From an alpha proteobacterium IMCC14465 (GTDB taxonomy: Bacteria; Pseudomonadota; Alphaproteobacteria; RS24): a stretch of DNA of 64,000 nt. Of the stretch, positions 29,831 through 38,860 are shown one piece after another. The DNA is taken from positions 682,001 through 746,000 of the forward strand of contig ALYF01000003.1 of NCBI GenBank assembly GCA_000293845.2, in the 5' to 3' direction. Position 1 is the first letter of the stretch. Each line of letters starts with the position of its first letter. A program made the translations under genes and the position numbers. A model generated the notes under the pieces. It was not told where the DNA came from. It did not search any database and saw only the letters and a list, made by a program, of their open reading frames with translations.

Positions 29831-29914
29831 AATCATAAACTGTTATAATTAAGTGATATATATTGGGGTTTTAAGCCCTGCTGTTGCGTATGAATAATCA
29901 CAAGAAGGAATGCC

Positions 29915-31606
29915 ATGCGCTTAATTCTATTTATCACCTATTTTATTATTACTGTTCTAAGCCAAGCAGTTAAGCCTACTTATGCGGATGTCAGTGCTGT
30001 GCCAGCGACGCAAAATCAGCCAGAAGTTCAAGTTATCGAGTTATTGGATTGGTCTAAAATTTTTAATTTTCTTCTAGATCTGAAAGAAAATGCGCTTAAC
30101 AAAGTTTTGTCAGTTTACGAATTATTATTTTCCAAGATTATTGCAACAGTATTTGTGGTTTGGCAATTCATAATACAAAGTGTCGATATTCTTGTATTTA
30201 TTTTAACCTTAAGTGTCCCCCTTATTTTATTTGGTTATGAACAAATTAAGTCTGCTCGTAAAGAGGACAAAAATAATCTAGCTCACAAGGAAACCCAGGA
30301 TAAGATAGATGGTTTGTTAAATAGATCTCCGGTCAATGTAAACCAGATAGTACTACCGCCTGTCTCCAGTCTAATTGTCGGGCTAAATCACTCTTTTGAT
30401 ATGAGTGAGGATGCTATAAAGCAAGATATAATTAATCTAAATAAACACATACATCTGAATGAACATGATGATGTTGCGTTCAATAACCGAGGTTTAAGGC
30501 ATCTACATCTAAAAGATTATCAGAATGCAATTTTAGATATAAATAAGGCAATAAAGTTAAACCCGACCATGCCTGTATATTTTTATAATCTAGGTTTGGT
30601 TTATTTGAACTCAGAAGATTTAATTAATGCAGAGATTAATTTTAAAGAAGCGATTAAAATTAATGAATCAATTGCTGCATTCCATAATGAATTAGGCCTT
30701 GTAAGGCTTAGACATCAAAAATTTGATAAAGCTCTTAAGAATTTTAACCGTGCGATTATGTTGAATAAAAAGTTATTTATTCCATTTAAAAATAGAGCTT
30801 TTGTAAAATACCGCTTAAAAAAGTATGCCAGTTCAATAAAAGATTATAGTCGTGCTCTCAAAATTAAGGATGACGATTTCCGCATTTATTTAAACAGAGG
30901 GCATTTATATTTACTATTAGAAGACTTTGAAAACGGTATACGAGATTTAACGATTTTTATTAATCAGATTGATAAAAAAAAATTTCCTTCAGATTTCTCA
31001 ATAGCATTGCTTAATAGAGGGCACGCTTACGAAAGATTAGATAAGTTATCCGAAGCTTTGGAAGACATGCAGGTTGCAGAAGGTTTGGGTATACACTTAG
31101 CTGAGGTTTATCTAACGAATGCTAGAATTTTTTTTAAACAAGAAAAATTTACAGAGGCTAAAAATCAAATCGAATTAATTTATAAGTCTGATAGTGACTA
31201 CAAAAAAGATAAAGTCTTAGTCGAGATAATTAAAATAAATTATTCTCTTGGTGAATTTGATGAGGTAATTGCTCGTTCGGATGAATTATTGATTTATGAA
31301 CCCGATGATTTTACTGCTAATTGTTATCGAGGTTTGGCTAATGTGTGATTAGAAAAAATCGAGGAGTCGATTAAAGATTTTGAAAAATTGGTTAGTAAGC
31401 ATCCAGATAGTGCTGAGGGTCTTACAAACCTGGGTTTTGCAAAAGCTGAGAGCGGAGATTTTGTTGGAGCCCGTGAATGTTTAGTTAAAGCGCGTGAACT
31501 TTTTCATCTACAAAATCGGCCTCTAGATGTTGAAGACATAAATTTTAACATAAGCCAATTAGATGAAATGAACAGCATCCCCAATTCACCCGAATCCGAC
31601 GCCTAA
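29915..31606 (+). pseudogene. TPR-repeat membrane protein split by in-frame TGA
   Basis: Codons 1-477 encode a signal-like N-terminus (hydrophobic LILFITYFIITVL), one or two membrane segments (to about residue 107), and at least seven TPRs of about 34 residues (FNNRGLRHLHLKDYQNAI and similar). A TGA at 31346-31348 interrupts the eighth TPR between CYRGLANV and LEKIEESIKDF. The same frame continues, with perfect TPR spacing, to a TAA at 31604-31606, giving 563 residues if read through. One change (CGA or TGG to TGA) explains it. It is much more AT-rich than its neighbours, so it is probably acquired. Nonsense mutation is most likely; readthrough or a sequencing error is possible. Confidence 0.75.
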
Positions 31607-31739
31607 CGCCCTGATGTCATCTCAAAAATAATTCCCTCTGTTATGTGCGGAAAGTGCCGGATATTACTGAATTATCCTCACGCAAACGCCATTTTACATT
31701 TCCTGCTTGTTCTATACGTCAAAAAGCCCTATATCACGC

Positions 31740-31788
31740 GTGGGACACCCTTCCCCACCGAAGGGCAACTATCTGAAAGGGTAGAGAT
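31740..31788 (+). promoter_or_regulatory. Leader hairpins resembling the serC RNA motif
   Basis: Two hairpins stand right before the serC start: CCCTTC (31748-31753) with GAAGGG (31760-31765), and CTATCT-GAAA-GGGTAG (31769-31784, with G-U pairs), ending 4 nt before ATG 31789. A conserved serC RNA motif made of two short hairpins before serC is described for Alphaproteobacteria. The position and form fit, and the second stem would hide the ribosome-binding GGGTAGAG. The identification is by memory of form, not by a search. Confidence 0.6.
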
Positions 31789-32952
31789 ATGACTAACTTG
31801 ACCAAGCCGGAGATGTCTCCGGTAAATCCCGATTTCTCATCGGGTCCCTGCGCAAAGCGTCCGGGTTACGACCTCTCACATCTTCAAAACGCCGTTCTCG
31901 GTAGATCGCACCGCTCCAAGCCGGGCAAGGCGCGTCTGCTGGAAGCCATTACACGCACCCGCGATATTCTGAATGTGCCGGAAGGCTGGCATATTGGCAT
32001 CGTACCCGCCTCGGATACGGGCGCCTATGAAATGGCTATGTGGTCTCTGCTCGGGGAGCGCGGGCTTGATATTCTAGGCTGGGAAAGCTTTGGCAAGGGC
32101 TGGATTACTGATGCCGTTAAGCAGCTTAAACTTGACGATATCCGTGTGATGGAAGCCGCATATGGCGCGCTACCTGACCTCTCTGCTGTGGATTTCAGCC
32201 GTGATGTTGCCTTCACATGGAATGGCACGACAAGCGGCGTCAAAGTGCCTGATGGTGACTGGATTGACGATAATCGCACCGGCCTGACGCTGTGTGATGC
32301 GACCTCCGCCGCTTTTGCCATGGATTTGCCATGGGAAAAACTCGATGTCACCACCTTTAGCTGGCAAAAAGTCATGGGCAGTGAAGCCGCACACGGCATG
32401 CTTATTCTTTCACCCCGCGCGGTGGAACGGCTCGAAAATTACACACCGCCATGGCCTCTGCCGAAAATCTTCCGTCTTACAAAAGGCGGTAAGCTGATAG
32501 AGGGCATTTTTAAAGGCGAAACGATTAATACGCCGTCCATGCTGGCCGTCGAGGATTATGTTGATGCGCTGAAATGGGCTGAAGATATAGGCGGCCTGCC
32601 GCGCTTGTTGCAACGCTCGGCTGATAATCTTGCCGTGCTGTCTAGCTGGGTGGGGCTAACGGGTTGGGTTGATTTCCTCTGCACCGAGGAAGCTAATCGC
32701 TCCAACACCTCTATCTGCCTGAAAATCGTTGACCCCGATGTCACCGCGCTTGATGACGACGCACAAGCCGCTTTTGCTAAACGCATTGCTGCTTTATTGG
32801 ATGCTGAAGGCGCGGCCTATGATATTGGCGCTTACCGCGACGCACCTCCCGGACTTCGTATCTGGGGCGGGGCAACCGTGGAAACCGCCGATCTTGAAAT
32901 TCTTACACAATGGCTCGATTGGGCTTTTGCAACCGCTAAAGAGGAGCTGTAA
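31789..32952 (+). CDS. serC: Phosphoserine aminotransferase
   Basis: PLP enzyme that makes 3-phosphoserine from 3-phosphohydroxypyruvate and glutamate. 387 residues, the longer alphaproteobacterial/archaeal type. N-terminal [32 protein letters not shown] with the PLP-ring Asp, and [17 protein letters not shown] with the Schiff-base Lys. It stands 2 bp upstream of serA, so the two consecutive steps of serine synthesis are coupled. A structured leader suggests RNA-level control. Confidence 0.93.
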   Translation: MTNLTKPEMSPVNPDFSSGPCAKRPGYDLSHLQNAVLGRSHRSKPGKARLLEAITRTRDILNVPEGWHIGIVPASDTGAYEMAMWSLLGERGLDILGWESFGKGWITDAVKQLKLDDIRVMEAAYGALPDLSAVDFSRDVAFTWNGTTSGVKVPDGDWIDDNRTGLTLCDATSAAFAMDLPWEKLDVTTFSWQKVMGSEAAHGMLILSPRAVERLENYTPPWPLPKIFRLTKGGKLIEGIFKGETINTPSMLAVEDYVDALKWAEDIGGLPRLLQRSADNLAVLSSWVGLTGWVDFLCTEEANRSNTSICLKIVDPDVTALDDDAQAAFAKRIAALLDAEGAAYDIGAYRDAPPGLRIWGGATVETADLEILTQWLDWAFATAKEEL

Positions 32953-32954
32953 TC

Positions 32955-34532
32955 ATGCCAAAAGTTCTTATTGCAGATAAAATGAGCCCACGGGCCGAAG
33001 AAATTTTTAAAGAACGCGGCCTTGAGGTCGATGTTAATGTCGGGCTGGAGCGCGACGAGCTGATTAAGATTATCGGTGATTATGATGGTCTTGCTGTGCG
33101 GTCTGCGACGAAAGTCACACCGCCTGTCCTCGAAGCCGCCACCAAGTTGAAAGTTATTGGTCGTGCGGGTATTGGGGTGGATAATATCGATTTGCCAACC
33201 GCTACAAATAATGGCGTTGTCGTTATGAATACGCCATTCGGTAATTCCATAACAACGGCTGAACACGCGATTGCGATGATGTTCGCGCTGGCGCGTCAAA
33301 TCCCCGAAGCGGATGCCTCAACACAGGCGAGCAAATGGGAAAAATCCAAATTTATGGGTGTCGAGCTGACTGGCAAAATACTGGGCGTTATCGGCTGCGG
33401 CAATATTGGATCGATTGTGGCCTCGCGTGGCATTGGTCTGAAGATGAAAGTCATCGCCTTTGATCCATTCCTGACCCCTGAGCGCGCGGTTGATATAGGC
33501 GTTGAGAAAGTCGATCTTGATGAATTGCTGGCTCGTGCGGACTTCATCACCATGCATACGCCACTGACGGATAAAACCCGTAACATCATTAATGCTGATG
33601 CCTTGGCAAAATGTAAAAAAGGCGTGCGGATTATTAATTGTGCGCGGGGCGGGTTGATTGTCGAGAGCGACCTTAAAGTTGCGCTTGAAAGCGGGCAAGT
33701 GGCTGGTGCTGCGCTGGATGTGTTCGAGGAAGAACCCGCCAAAGAAAACCCGCTTTTTGGTATGGATAATGTTGTCTGTACCCCGCATCTGGGTGCAGCA
33801 ACTGAAGAAGCGCAGGTCAATGTTGCCATTCAGGTCGCCGAGCAGCTTTCTGACTATTTGATGTCAGGCGCGGTGACCAATGCCATTAACATGCCGAGTA
33901 TTTCGGCCGAGGAAGCACCTAGGCTGAAGCCATTTGTAACGCTTGCCGAACAGTTGGGTCTGTTGGCGGGTCAGGTGACGGCGAGCAGCATCAAGGAAGT
34001 CAATATCGAATATGCAGGTGAGGTTAGCGAGTTGAATTGTGCGCCGCTCAGTTCTGCGATGATTTCGGGTCTGTTGCGGCCTCTCATGTCGGAAGTCAAT
34101 ATGGTGAGTGCGCCTGCGATTGCCAAAGATCGCGGCATGGATGTGGCGGAAACAAAGCGCGGCTCTACGGGTGCTTTTGACAGCTATATCCGTCTTGTTG
34201 TCAAAACCGAAAATTCCGAGCGTTCTTTTGCCGGCACTGTGTTTTCTGATGGTAAGCCGCGTATTATTCAGTTGACGGGCATTAACATGGAAGCCGAACT
34301 TGCGCCGCGTATGCTGTTCATCACCAATAATGACCAGCCGGGGATTATTGGCAGTATCGGTTCCTTACTCGGGACGCATGGCATTAATATCGCCTCGTTC
34401 AATTTGGGGCGTGAAAAGCCAGGTGGCAGTGCGATTGCGTTGATTGCCGTTGATAATGAAATCAGCGCGGATGTACTTGACGAAGTGATGGCTCTGGAGC
34501 AGGTTACACAAGCAAAAGCACTCGTTTTTTAA
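32955..34532 (+). CDS. serA: D-3-phosphoglycerate dehydrogenase
   Basis: First step of serine synthesis, oxidising 3-phosphoglycerate. 525 residues, the long form with an intervening domain and a C-terminal ACT domain (LFITNNDQPGIIGSIG, about 455 on), which commonly senses serine. NAD-binding GCGNIGSIVA (about 147), catalytic-Arg region NCARGGLI (about 232) and His region TPHLGAAT (about 277) are present. ATG 32955 has GAGGAG upstream inside the serC 3' end. Phosphoglycerate is supplied by the pgk product. Confidence 0.96.
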   Translation: MPKVLIADKMSPRAEEIFKERGLEVDVNVGLERDELIKIIGDYDGLAVRSATKVTPPVLEAATKLKVIGRAGIGVDNIDLPTATNNGVVVMNTPFGNSITTAEHAIAMMFALARQIPEADASTQASKWEKSKFMGVELTGKILGVIGCGNIGSIVASRGIGLKMKVIAFDPFLTPERAVDIGVEKVDLDELLARADFITMHTPLTDKTRNIINADALAKCKKGVRIINCARGGLIVESDLKVALESGQVAGAALDVFEEEPAKENPLFGMDNVVCTPHLGAATEEAQVNVAIQVAEQLSDYLMSGAVTNAINMPSISAEEAPRLKPFVTLAEQLGLLAGQVTASSIKEVNIEYAGEVSELNCAPLSSAMISGLLRPLMSEVNMVSAPAIAKDRGMDVAETKRGSTGAFDSYIRLVVKTENSERSFAGTVFSDGKPRIIQLTGINMEAELAPRMLFITNNDQPGIIGSIGSLLGTHGINIASFNLGREKPGGSAIALIAVDNEISADVLDEVMALEQVTQAKALVF

Positions 34533-34565
34533 GGGGTCTTAAAAGGGTTTAATAAGAGGTGAAGC

Positions 34566-35861
34566 ATGGCCAATGTGGTCGTTGTCGGATCGCAATGGGG
34601 CGATGAAGGCAAAGGGAAAATCGTTGACTGGCTGTCAGAACGCGCCGATATCGTTGCGCGTTTCCAAGGTGGTCATAATGCGGGTCATACGCTGGTCATT
34701 GACGGTACGGTCTATAAGCTTTCTCTGCTTCCATCGGGCATAGTGCGTGAGGGTAAAATCTCTGTCATTGGCAATGGTGTGGTGATTGACCCATGGGCGT
34801 TACTTGCCGAGATTGAAACCTTACATAATCAGGGCGTTACCATATCGCCGGAGAATCTGAAAATCGCTGAAAATGCGGTGCTTATTCTGCCTGTTCACCA
34901 AGATTTGGATGCGGCGCGCGAAAGTGCGGCTTCTGAGGGCAGTAAAATCGGCACGACCAAGCGTGGTATCGGCCCGGCCTATGAAGATAAAGTCGGGCGT
35001 CGTGCTTTGCGGGTGCGCGATTTAACCGATCTGGACGCTTTACCTGCCAAGATTGAGCATTTGCTCCAGCACCATAATGCGTTGCGGCGCGGTTTTGGTC
35101 AGCCGGATGCGGATGCGGATGCGCTGTTACAAAAACTGTGCGATGTGGCGGATAAAATCACTCCCTATGCTGAACCTGTTTGGCGTTTATTGCATGAGGC
35201 ACGCCGCCAGGGTAAGCGCATTTTGTTTGAAGGCGCGCAGGGTACGCTTCTTGATATTGACCACGGCACGTATCCGTTTGTGACCTCTTCCAATACGGTG
35301 GCTGGGCAGGCGGCGATTGGCTCGGGCATTGGCCCGTCGGCACTGTCGCATGTGCTGGGGATTACTAAGGCTTATACAACCCGTGTGGGGGAAGGGCCGT
35401 TTCCAACCGAGCAGGATAATGAAGTTGGTCAAAAGCTTGGGGAGCGCGGGCATGAGTTTGGCACAGTCACGGGGCGCAAGCGGCGTTGCGGTTGGTTTGA
35501 TGCTGTGCTGGTTAAACAAGCTGTGCAGACTGGCGGTATTGACGGCATTGCCCTTACCAAGCTTGATGTGCTGGACGGTTTAGACGAGATTAAGATTTGC
35601 ACGGGCTATATGCTGGATGGCGAACCGATGAGTTGGTTGCCGGCTGATGCGGCGGCGCAGGCGCGGATTGAACCGGTTTATGAGACCCTGCAAGGCTGGC
35701 ACGAAACCAGCTTTGGGGCGCGTAGTTGGGCGGATTTACCTGCCAATGCTGTGCGCTATGTGCGCTATATTGAAGAGCTTATCGGCGCGCCGGTGACACT
35801 GCTCTCCACCAGCCCCGAACGCGACGATACAATTTTAGTCAAAGACCCGTTTGAAGACTGA
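34566..35861 (+). CDS. purA: Adenylosuccinate synthetase
   Basis: Joins IMP and aspartate with GTP on the way to AMP. 431 residues, family length. N-terminal [16 protein letters not shown] carries the catalytic Asp and the phosphate loop, followed by [22 protein letters not shown] and [12 protein letters not shown]. It is 33 bp after serA, a neighbour order (serA-purA) common in Alphaproteobacteria. RBS GAGGTGAAGC before ATG 34566. Confidence 0.96.
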   Translation: MANVVVVGSQWGDEGKGKIVDWLSERADIVARFQGGHNAGHTLVIDGTVYKLSLLPSGIVREGKISVIGNGVVIDPWALLAEIETLHNQGVTISPENLKIAENAVLILPVHQDLDAARESAASEGSKIGTTKRGIGPAYEDKVGRRALRVRDLTDLDALPAKIEHLLQHHNALRRGFGQPDADADALLQKLCDVADKITPYAEPVWRLLHEARRQGKRILFEGAQGTLLDIDHGTYPFVTSSNTVAGQAAIGSGIGPSALSHVLGITKAYTTRVGEGPFPTEQDNEVGQKLGERGHEFGTVTGRKRRCGWFDAVLVKQAVQTGGIDGIALTKLDVLDGLDEIKICTGYMLDGEPMSWLPADAAAQARIEPVYETLQGWHETSFGARSWADLPANAVRYVRYIEELIGAPVTLLSTSPERDDTILVKDPFED

Positions 35862-35910
35862 TTTTTGGAACTAAGTTCTAAAAACAGCCCCAAAAACCCA
35901 GCCCTATAAA

Positions 35911-37347
35911 TTAAGCCGCTTTCATGCGGGCTTTTTCAATGACTGAGAACACAGCGATTGTGGCGATATTCATCCCCAATCCGACAATGCCGGCATGCCA
36001 GCCGCCTAGGTCAACATCTACGCCCCATCTAAACATAAAGGTTGCGCTACACCCAACCACCAGGCCTGCGATTAACGGGCGGGCAGAGAGTTTTTGCGTA
36101 TGAATCCCCAACACCATAACGGGGAGGATTTGGCTCATAATCTCCAGCTTAATGACCATCAGACTCCAAATAGATTGCGGCAACATGGTCGCCAGCACAG
36201 CCATTATCAGCATGAGCGCCCATGACAGGCTTTTGCCTATTCTGGTGAGTGTCGCTTGTGATGTTTCGGGTGCGAGGGGGCGGAAAATATCTTGCGTGAA
36301 TATCGAGCCAAGCGAGAGAAGCGCAGAGTCAATGGTCGACATAATCGCCGCAATCGCCGCTGCCATAAATAAAGCAAGCAGAAGTTTCAGCATCGGGAAT
36401 TCATCTATCAGCAAAAACAGCAGACGCGGAATGGTCTGGTCGGCTTCGGCGTCTGCCATGCCGGGGAGGAGTTGTTGTGCCGCCATCGCGGTCAGGATAA
36501 TCGGCACGGTGGTAAGAAGCGGCGCCATAAACATAAAGCGGAAACTGTTCCGCAAAGCAGGCCAGCTTTTGGCGGCATAAATGCGTTGAATGGCATGGGG
36601 GTACATGGCGACGCCCGTGCCAAAGAGCAACATCACCGATAGGCCGCGCGTCCATTGCCTTTGGTCAAAGCCTTGTTCGGTGGCAGGGTGAGTGGCGATA
36701 GCTGAGACGAGCGCATCTGGCCCGCCCAGTGTCACAATCGTCGCCGCCAGCACACCGAGACAGCCAATGAGCAAAAGACTGCCTTGAATCACATCTGTCA
36801 TGACGACGCTCCGCATGCCGCCAAGGCTTTCATAAAACGCCATAACGACAGCCAGCCCCAGCACGGCATAGAGCATGGGCAGTTCGCCATCAGTGAGGCG
36901 TTCGGCAAGCAGGCCGACAGCTTTAAAATTGGTCAGAATATAACTGGCCAGCGTCGCGACAAGGAGCAGGTTCACCACCCGCACCAGCCATGCGCTGTTA
37001 AACCGATGGCGTAGAAAGTCAGCAGGGGTCACAAAGCCGTTTTTATGCGCGCGCTCCTGCAAGGGGCGGGCAAACAGCCAGTAGGAGGCAATCACCATCG
37101 CCATGCCGAGTGCGGAGAAGAACATGACCGGCCCTTCGCGGTAAGCATTGCCTGCAAATCCGAACATCGTATTGCCGCTATATTGCGTGGCATAAAGCGT
37201 GAAGAAAAGCGGCACAACAGACAGCCCGCCACCAGCCAGATAGAAATCACGCAATGTTTGTTCTTTGGACATACGCCGCCCCAGCAAGCCGATAACGGGG
37301 AGCATGAGAAGGTAAAGGCCAATGGTGATGAGAAGTGTGGTTTGCAT
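35911..37347 (-). CDS. Sodium:solute symporter family protein
   Basis: Inner-membrane transporter of the SSS family (TC 2.A.21), which imports solutes such as sugars, amino acids or acetate with Na+. 478 residues with about 13 hydrophobic segments. The N-terminal part has DFYLAGGGLSVVPLFFTLYATQYSGNT (the LeuT-fold helix 1 region, broken into pieces by polar residues), and IMSTIDSALLSLGS (about residue 336) is the helix-8 Na+-site signature. Substrate cannot be told. It is monocistronic, convergent to purA, and borders the accessory patch. Confidence 0.85.
   Translation of the reverse strand: MQTTLLITIGLYLLMLPVIGLLGRRMSKEQTLRDFYLAGGGLSVVPLFFTLYATQYSGNTMFGFAGNAYREGPVMFFSALGMAMVIASYWLFARPLQERAHKNGFVTPADFLRHRFNSAWLVRVVNLLLVATLASYILTNFKAVGLLAERLTDGELPMLYAVLGLAVVMAFYESLGGMRSVVMTDVIQGSLLLIGCLGVLAATIVTLGGPDALVSAIATHPATEQGFDQRQWTRGLSVMLLFGTGVAMYPHAIQRIYAAKSWPALRNSFRFMFMAPLLTTVPIILTAMAAQQLLPGMADAEADQTIPRLLFLLIDEFPMLKLLLALFMAAAIAAIMSTIDSALLSLGSIFTQDIFRPLAPETSQATLTRIGKSLSWALMLIMAVLATMLPQSIWSLMVIKLEIMSQILPVMVLGIHTQKLSARPLIAGLVVGCSATFMFRWGVDVDLGGWHAGIVGLGMNIATIAVFSVIEKARMKAA
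35913..35936 (+). terminator. Probable terminator for purA
   Basis: AAGCCGC (35913-35919) pairs with GCGGGCTT (35926-35933, one bulge) and is followed by a T run to 35936. It lies in the 3' end of the convergent symporter gene. A second weak hairpin, TTTTTGGAAC-TAA-GTTCTAAAAA at 35862-35884, precedes it directly after the purA stop. Confidence 0.55.
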
Positions 37348-37467
37348 AACGTGTCCTTATTGGATTCTTTTGGGCTGAAGTCTTCTGGTTTGGAGTCTTC
37401 CAATTTTTTATTAAAGGCGAGCATGCCAAAACCACGAAAGCGATGCAAGAGGGGGGGATAAGGCAAA

Positions 37468-37479
37468 TTTGGGCTTGTC
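37468..37479 (+). repeat. 12-bp direct repeat, left copy
   Basis: TTTGGGCTTGTC, identical to 38479-38490. The two copies flank the AT-rich two-gene module almost exactly 1 kb apart. Confidence 0.6.
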
Positions 37480-37516
37480 AAACTAACGGTTATCCCCGCC
37501 CAATTAAAGCGAATTA

Positions 37517-37542
37517 TAATATCTAAATAATATTAGATATTA
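37517..37542. repeat. AT palindrome upstream of the two-gene module
   Basis: TAATATCTAA-ATAATA-TTAGATATTA, a perfect 10-bp inverted repeat 126 bp before the first gene. The half-site words (ATCTAA/TTAGAT) recur in a larger palindrome within that gene (37730-37757), which suggests a shared binding protein. Confidence 0.5.
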
Positions 37543-37667
37543 ATATATTGAAAAATAGATGGTAAAAATCAATATTATAATATACCAATGATTGACTGTT
37601 ATCTTCTGTTGCTTGGAGTTGCGGACTAGTCACAAAGTTTAAAAATAATAAAAGAAACGGAAACCAA

Positions 37668-37997
37668 GTGACCTCAAAAGCAGATATTTTTGTTATTCTT
37701 TTCAAAGATAAGGATACAGGAGTTATTGCATCTAATATTTTAAATAAAATATTAGATAATGCTTCTAGAGATACATACCATCTAGAGGCATGTGGTAATA
37801 TTTGGATTGCTAAAGTTAGTGGCTGGACTTTGGAAAAGTTGCGCGAGTCAATTCAAAATAAAATTAAAGATATTAAAGATATTGAAGGGGATAAATTTGA
37901 CCCCGCATTTGTTGTGTTTGAAGTAAAAGATAAGGTTAGTGGGTATTATTATGAAAGCCTCTGGGACTGGTTACGGGCAGGTGATAAAAATGACTGA
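37668..37997 (+). CDS. Small alpha/beta protein, possibly Cas2/SinR-like fold
   Basis: 109 residues, not recognised by family. Predicted order is strand (ADIFVILFK), helix (IASNILNKILDNA), strand (YHLEACGNIWIAKVS), helix (TLEKLRESIQNKIK), strand (PAFVVFEVKD), then an aromatic end (YYYESLWDWLR). This beta-alpha-beta-alpha-beta order with a terminal short-helix WL motif recalls the ferredoxin-like SinR/Cas2-related proteins, but no catalytic residue set is evident and the link is inference. GTG 37668 follows CGGAAACCA. AT-rich and unlike the neighbouring core genes. It overlaps the next gene by 8 bp, so the two are probably made together. Confidence 0.65.
   Translation: MTSKADIFVILFKDKDTGVIASNILNKILDNASRDTYHLEACGNIWIAKVSGWTLEKLRESIQNKIKDIKDIEGDKFDPAFVVFEVKDKVSGYYYESLWDWLRAGDKND
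37730..37757. repeat. 28-bp palindrome inside the small alpha/beta gene
   Basis: ATCTAATATTTTA, then AA, then TAAAATATTAGAT: a perfect 13-bp inverted repeat within coding sequence (about codons 21-30). It shares ATCTAA/TTAGAT with the upstream palindrome and could be an autoregulatory operator or an mRNA hairpin that slows translation. Confidence 0.6.
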
Positions 37998-38412
37998 GAA
38001 GTCACAGGCTGCATACGACACGGGTAACTTAGAGAGCGGTGAAAATGATACTTTAACTACTTCCGGCTCCGTAGATTCCTTTTCTTTAAAACGGTATCTG
38101 CGTACAATGGTAAAAATAATTCCTATATTATGTACATTTCTAGCTGGTGTGTGGATAGTAATGAGTGCTTGGGGTGGAGTTTCAGGTTCTTTAGGAAGAA
38201 TAGAAGAGAGGACAATAAACACTCAAAAAGATGTGGGTGAATTAAAGATCGGGATTATGGGTAATCAGTCAAGTATTGAAGAGTCTACGAAGACTCTTAC
38301 AGATAAACTTCACGATGTAGATAAAAGATTATCTATTATAGAAGATAGACTTTCTAGTATATCGGATGATGAGCATAAACCTAATCAGGCTGATTTGTCG
38401 GTTACTCATTAA
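37990..38412 (+). CDS. Single-pass membrane protein with C-terminal coiled coil
   Basis: 140 residues, family not recognised. A polar N-terminal stretch (about 1-38), one membrane helix (IIPILCTFLAGVWIVMSAWG, about 40-60), then a predicted coiled coil (RIEERTINTQKDVGEL to DKRLSIIEDRLSSI). ATG 37990 lies inside the stop region of the preceding gene (ATGACTGA), an arrangement that implies translational coupling; an earlier in-frame start at 37939 would overlap 59 bp. The likely placement is inner membrane with the coil either side. With its partner it forms a compact unit of the kind seen in accessory defence or toxin modules, but nothing proves that role. Confidence 0.65.
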   Translation: MTEKSQAAYDTGNLESGENDTLTTSGSVDSFSLKRYLRTMVKIIPILCTFLAGVWIVMSAWGGVSGSLGRIEERTINTQKDVGELKIGIMGNQSSIEESTKTLTDKLHDVDKRLSIIEDRLSSISDDEHKPNQADLSVTH

Positions 38413-38476
38413 ATTTAGTTGCTAATTCAAAATAATTAACTTCATTAACCTCATTAACCTCATTAAACTTCATTAA

Positions 38477-38631
38477 TCTTTGGGCTTGTCGGGGGTTGCG
38501 CATCGCCCAAAGAGCAGGGTGAAACCTGAATGGTGTGCCTCCCCTCGTCCATTCTCACATAAGGGGGACACACGGACGATATGGCGTATTCGAAAGGCCT
38601 AGTCTGTTCTATTTCGCCATACCCCCGACAA
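38477..38631 (+). ncRNA. Possible structured RNA with pseudoknot-like pairing
   Basis: Perfect stems: TCTTTGGGC (38477-38485) with GCCCAAAGA (38505-38513), and TTGTCGGGGG (38486-38495) with CCCCCGACAA (38622-38631). The second stem uses the loop of the first, so both together form a pseudoknot, or one replaces the other. Inside are GTGTG with CACAC flanking TCCCC/GGGGA (38534-38573), TCGTCC with GGACGA, and TATGGCG (38580-38586) with CGCCATA (38615-38621), stacked directly on the closing stem. No known RNA family was recognised; no SRP, tmRNA or RNase P signature was found. Strand is not certain because the structure is symmetric. Confidence 0.5.
38479..38490 (+). repeat. 12-bp direct repeat, right copy
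   Basis: TTTGGGCTTGTC, identical to 37468-37479. This copy is built into the 5' half of the folded element, where its bases take part in two competing stems. Confidence 0.6.
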
Positions 38632-38698
38632 ATTCAATAAGTCAAAATCAATAAGTCAAAATCAAACCGCAAAAAAACTACAAAAAAACCGGCACCGG

Positions 38699-38774
38699 TT
38701 ATAAGCACTCGCTTTTCCGAAGGGAAAGCCCAGTGCGCCTTGCCCCGCGTAGCCGTTTCGTTTGATGAAACGGC
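38699..38774. repeat. Hairpin pair in the gene-free region
   Basis: GCACT/AGTGC (near 38706-38736) enclose GCTTTTCC-GAA-GGGAAAGC, and GCCGTTTC (38752-38759) pairs with GAAACGGC (38767-38774) over a 7-nt loop. Both are preceded on the left by ACAAAAAAACCGG, the same A-tract word found before the next hairpin. Confidence 0.5.
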
Positions 38775-38822
38775 GAAGTGGTTGTTCCCGTAAACGCCGA
38801 GAAAGCCTTACATACAAAAAAA

Positions 38823-38860
38823 CCACAAAAAAACCGACGCCACTCAAAGAATGGCGTCGG
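38823..38860 (-). terminator. Terminator-like hairpin on the minus strand
   Basis: CCGACGCCA (38834-38842) pairs perfectly with TGGCGTCGG (38852-38860). On the minus strand the stem is followed by a T7 run (A7 at 38827-38833), the form of an intrinsic terminator for leftward transcripts coming from the toxin-antitoxin locus. Confidence 0.6.

Larger units (their letters stand above)
37348..37667. other. Intergenic region with direct- and inverted-repeat words
   Basis: 320 bp without a convincing gene between the leftward symporter and the rightward two-gene module. It contains GGGGATAA (37454-37461) and TTATCCCC (37490-37497) as an inverted repeat, one copy of TTTGGGCTTGTC (37468-37479) whose exact twin lies at 38479-38490, and an AT palindrome (37517-37542). 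Base composition falls sharply toward AT from about 37500, marking the left edge of the patch. Confidence 0.6.

Noticed and set aside
35862-35884. TTTTTGGAAC-TAA-GTTCTAAAAA as the main purA terminator
   Set aside because: The stem is weak and is followed by A rather than T on the plus strand; the hairpin at 35913-35936 fits better.
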